Assembly: GCA_964542875.1 (NCBI GenBank)
Contig: CAZIWA010000026.1
Location: 1-50,208 of the forward strand
DNA from: CAZGOM01 sp964542875
GTDB lineage: Bacteria > Planctomycetota > Phycisphaerae > Phycisphaerales > Phycisphaeraceae
Direction: 5' to 3'
DNA length: 50,208 bases
In this document: one piece after another, positions 50,156-50,208 of the stretch
How the letters are laid out: each line of letters starts with the position of its first letter
Numbering within the stretch: the stretch's first letter is position 1
Program-made: the position numbers and the translations under genes
The notes under the pieces: model-generated
What the model was told of the DNA's origin: nothing
What the model saw: only the letters and a program-made list of their open reading frames with translations
Databases searched by the model: none

Positions 50156-50186
50156 AAAAAAACCAGCGGACCATAAAGCCCGCTGG
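50156..50186 (-). terminator. Intrinsic terminator for a gene beyond the right edge
   Basis: CCAGCGG (50163-50169) and CCGCTGG (50180-50186) form a 7-base stem with a 10-base loop; on the minus strand seven T follow (A-run 50156-50162). It would end a transcript entering from the right, so the glycan operon promoter must lie between it and 49986. Confidence 0.7.
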
Positions 50187-50208
50187 GTACCCAATAATTT
50201 ATAAATTT

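Larger units (their letters stand above)
49987..50208. other. Leader region of the minus-strand glycan operon
   Basis: AT-richer than the rest of the window and without a gene. Holds a possible promoter for the operon (50039-50069) and a hairpin with T-run for genes lying beyond the right edge. Confidence 0.6.

Overview
The window looks like chromosomal DNA of a free-living planctomycete, possibly of the Phycisphaerae. It is GC-rich with C/G-heavy third codon positions. It carries a giant surface protein whose N-terminus has the planctomycete extracellular motif LESRQMLSA, a prepilin-like H-Xn-DG tail, GH127 and sialate-O-acetylesterase-type sugar enzymes, and many kinds of dispersed intergenic repeats. 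There is no rRNA gene, so the class assignment is an inference.

Left part (1-17400): a membrane protein; a large secreted glycosidase-like protein; a small membrane protein; a three-gene minus-strand operon of NHLP-domain proteins, two of them fused to STAS domains, closed by a strong terminator; an 850-base intergenic stretch with repeats; a LolA/LolB-like lipoprotein; a small conserved protein paired with folD; cinA, dut and a GyrI-like protein; then a sugar-utilisation block (AraC regulator divergent from a GH127 arabinofuranosidase, followed by a PhyH dioxygenase and a sugar-nucleotide-type SDR).

Middle (17400-29600): the 1640-residue surface protein with its own terminator, trpD, a secreted sialate O-acetylesterase that runs into a 100-N assembly gap, the tail of a prepilin-like protein just past the gap, a chlorite-dismutase-family protein, a small M50 protease, radA and trpA. 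The trp genes are scattered rather than clustered.

Right part (29700-50000): an exopolysaccharide or glycan locus. A plus-strand unit (epimerase, asnB-type amidotransferase, flippase) has a good sigma-70 promoter. It is flanked by minus-strand glycosyltransferases and a secreted double beta-helix protein. A long minus-strand run then reads UDP-GlcNAc 2-epimerase, LegC-type aminotransferase, acyltransferase, UDP-GlcNAc 4,6-dehydratase, initiating phosphoglycosyltransferase, glycosyltransferase, nucleotide-sugar dehydrogenase, O-antigen-ligase/polymerase and glycosyltransferase. Together these can make a 2,4-diamino-2,4,6-trideoxyhexose and an N-acetylhexosaminuronate, start a glycan on a lipid carrier, extend it, flip it and polymerise it. 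Export genes (outer-membrane channel, tyrosine kinase) are not in the window.

The most unusual items are the NHLP-STAS operon, the alternating 112/108-residue module periodicity of the surface protein, and several families of short repeats. These are heptad arrays at gene 3' ends, a covarying hairpin, and a 24-base palindrome of which one copy is read in frame as part of a protease gene.
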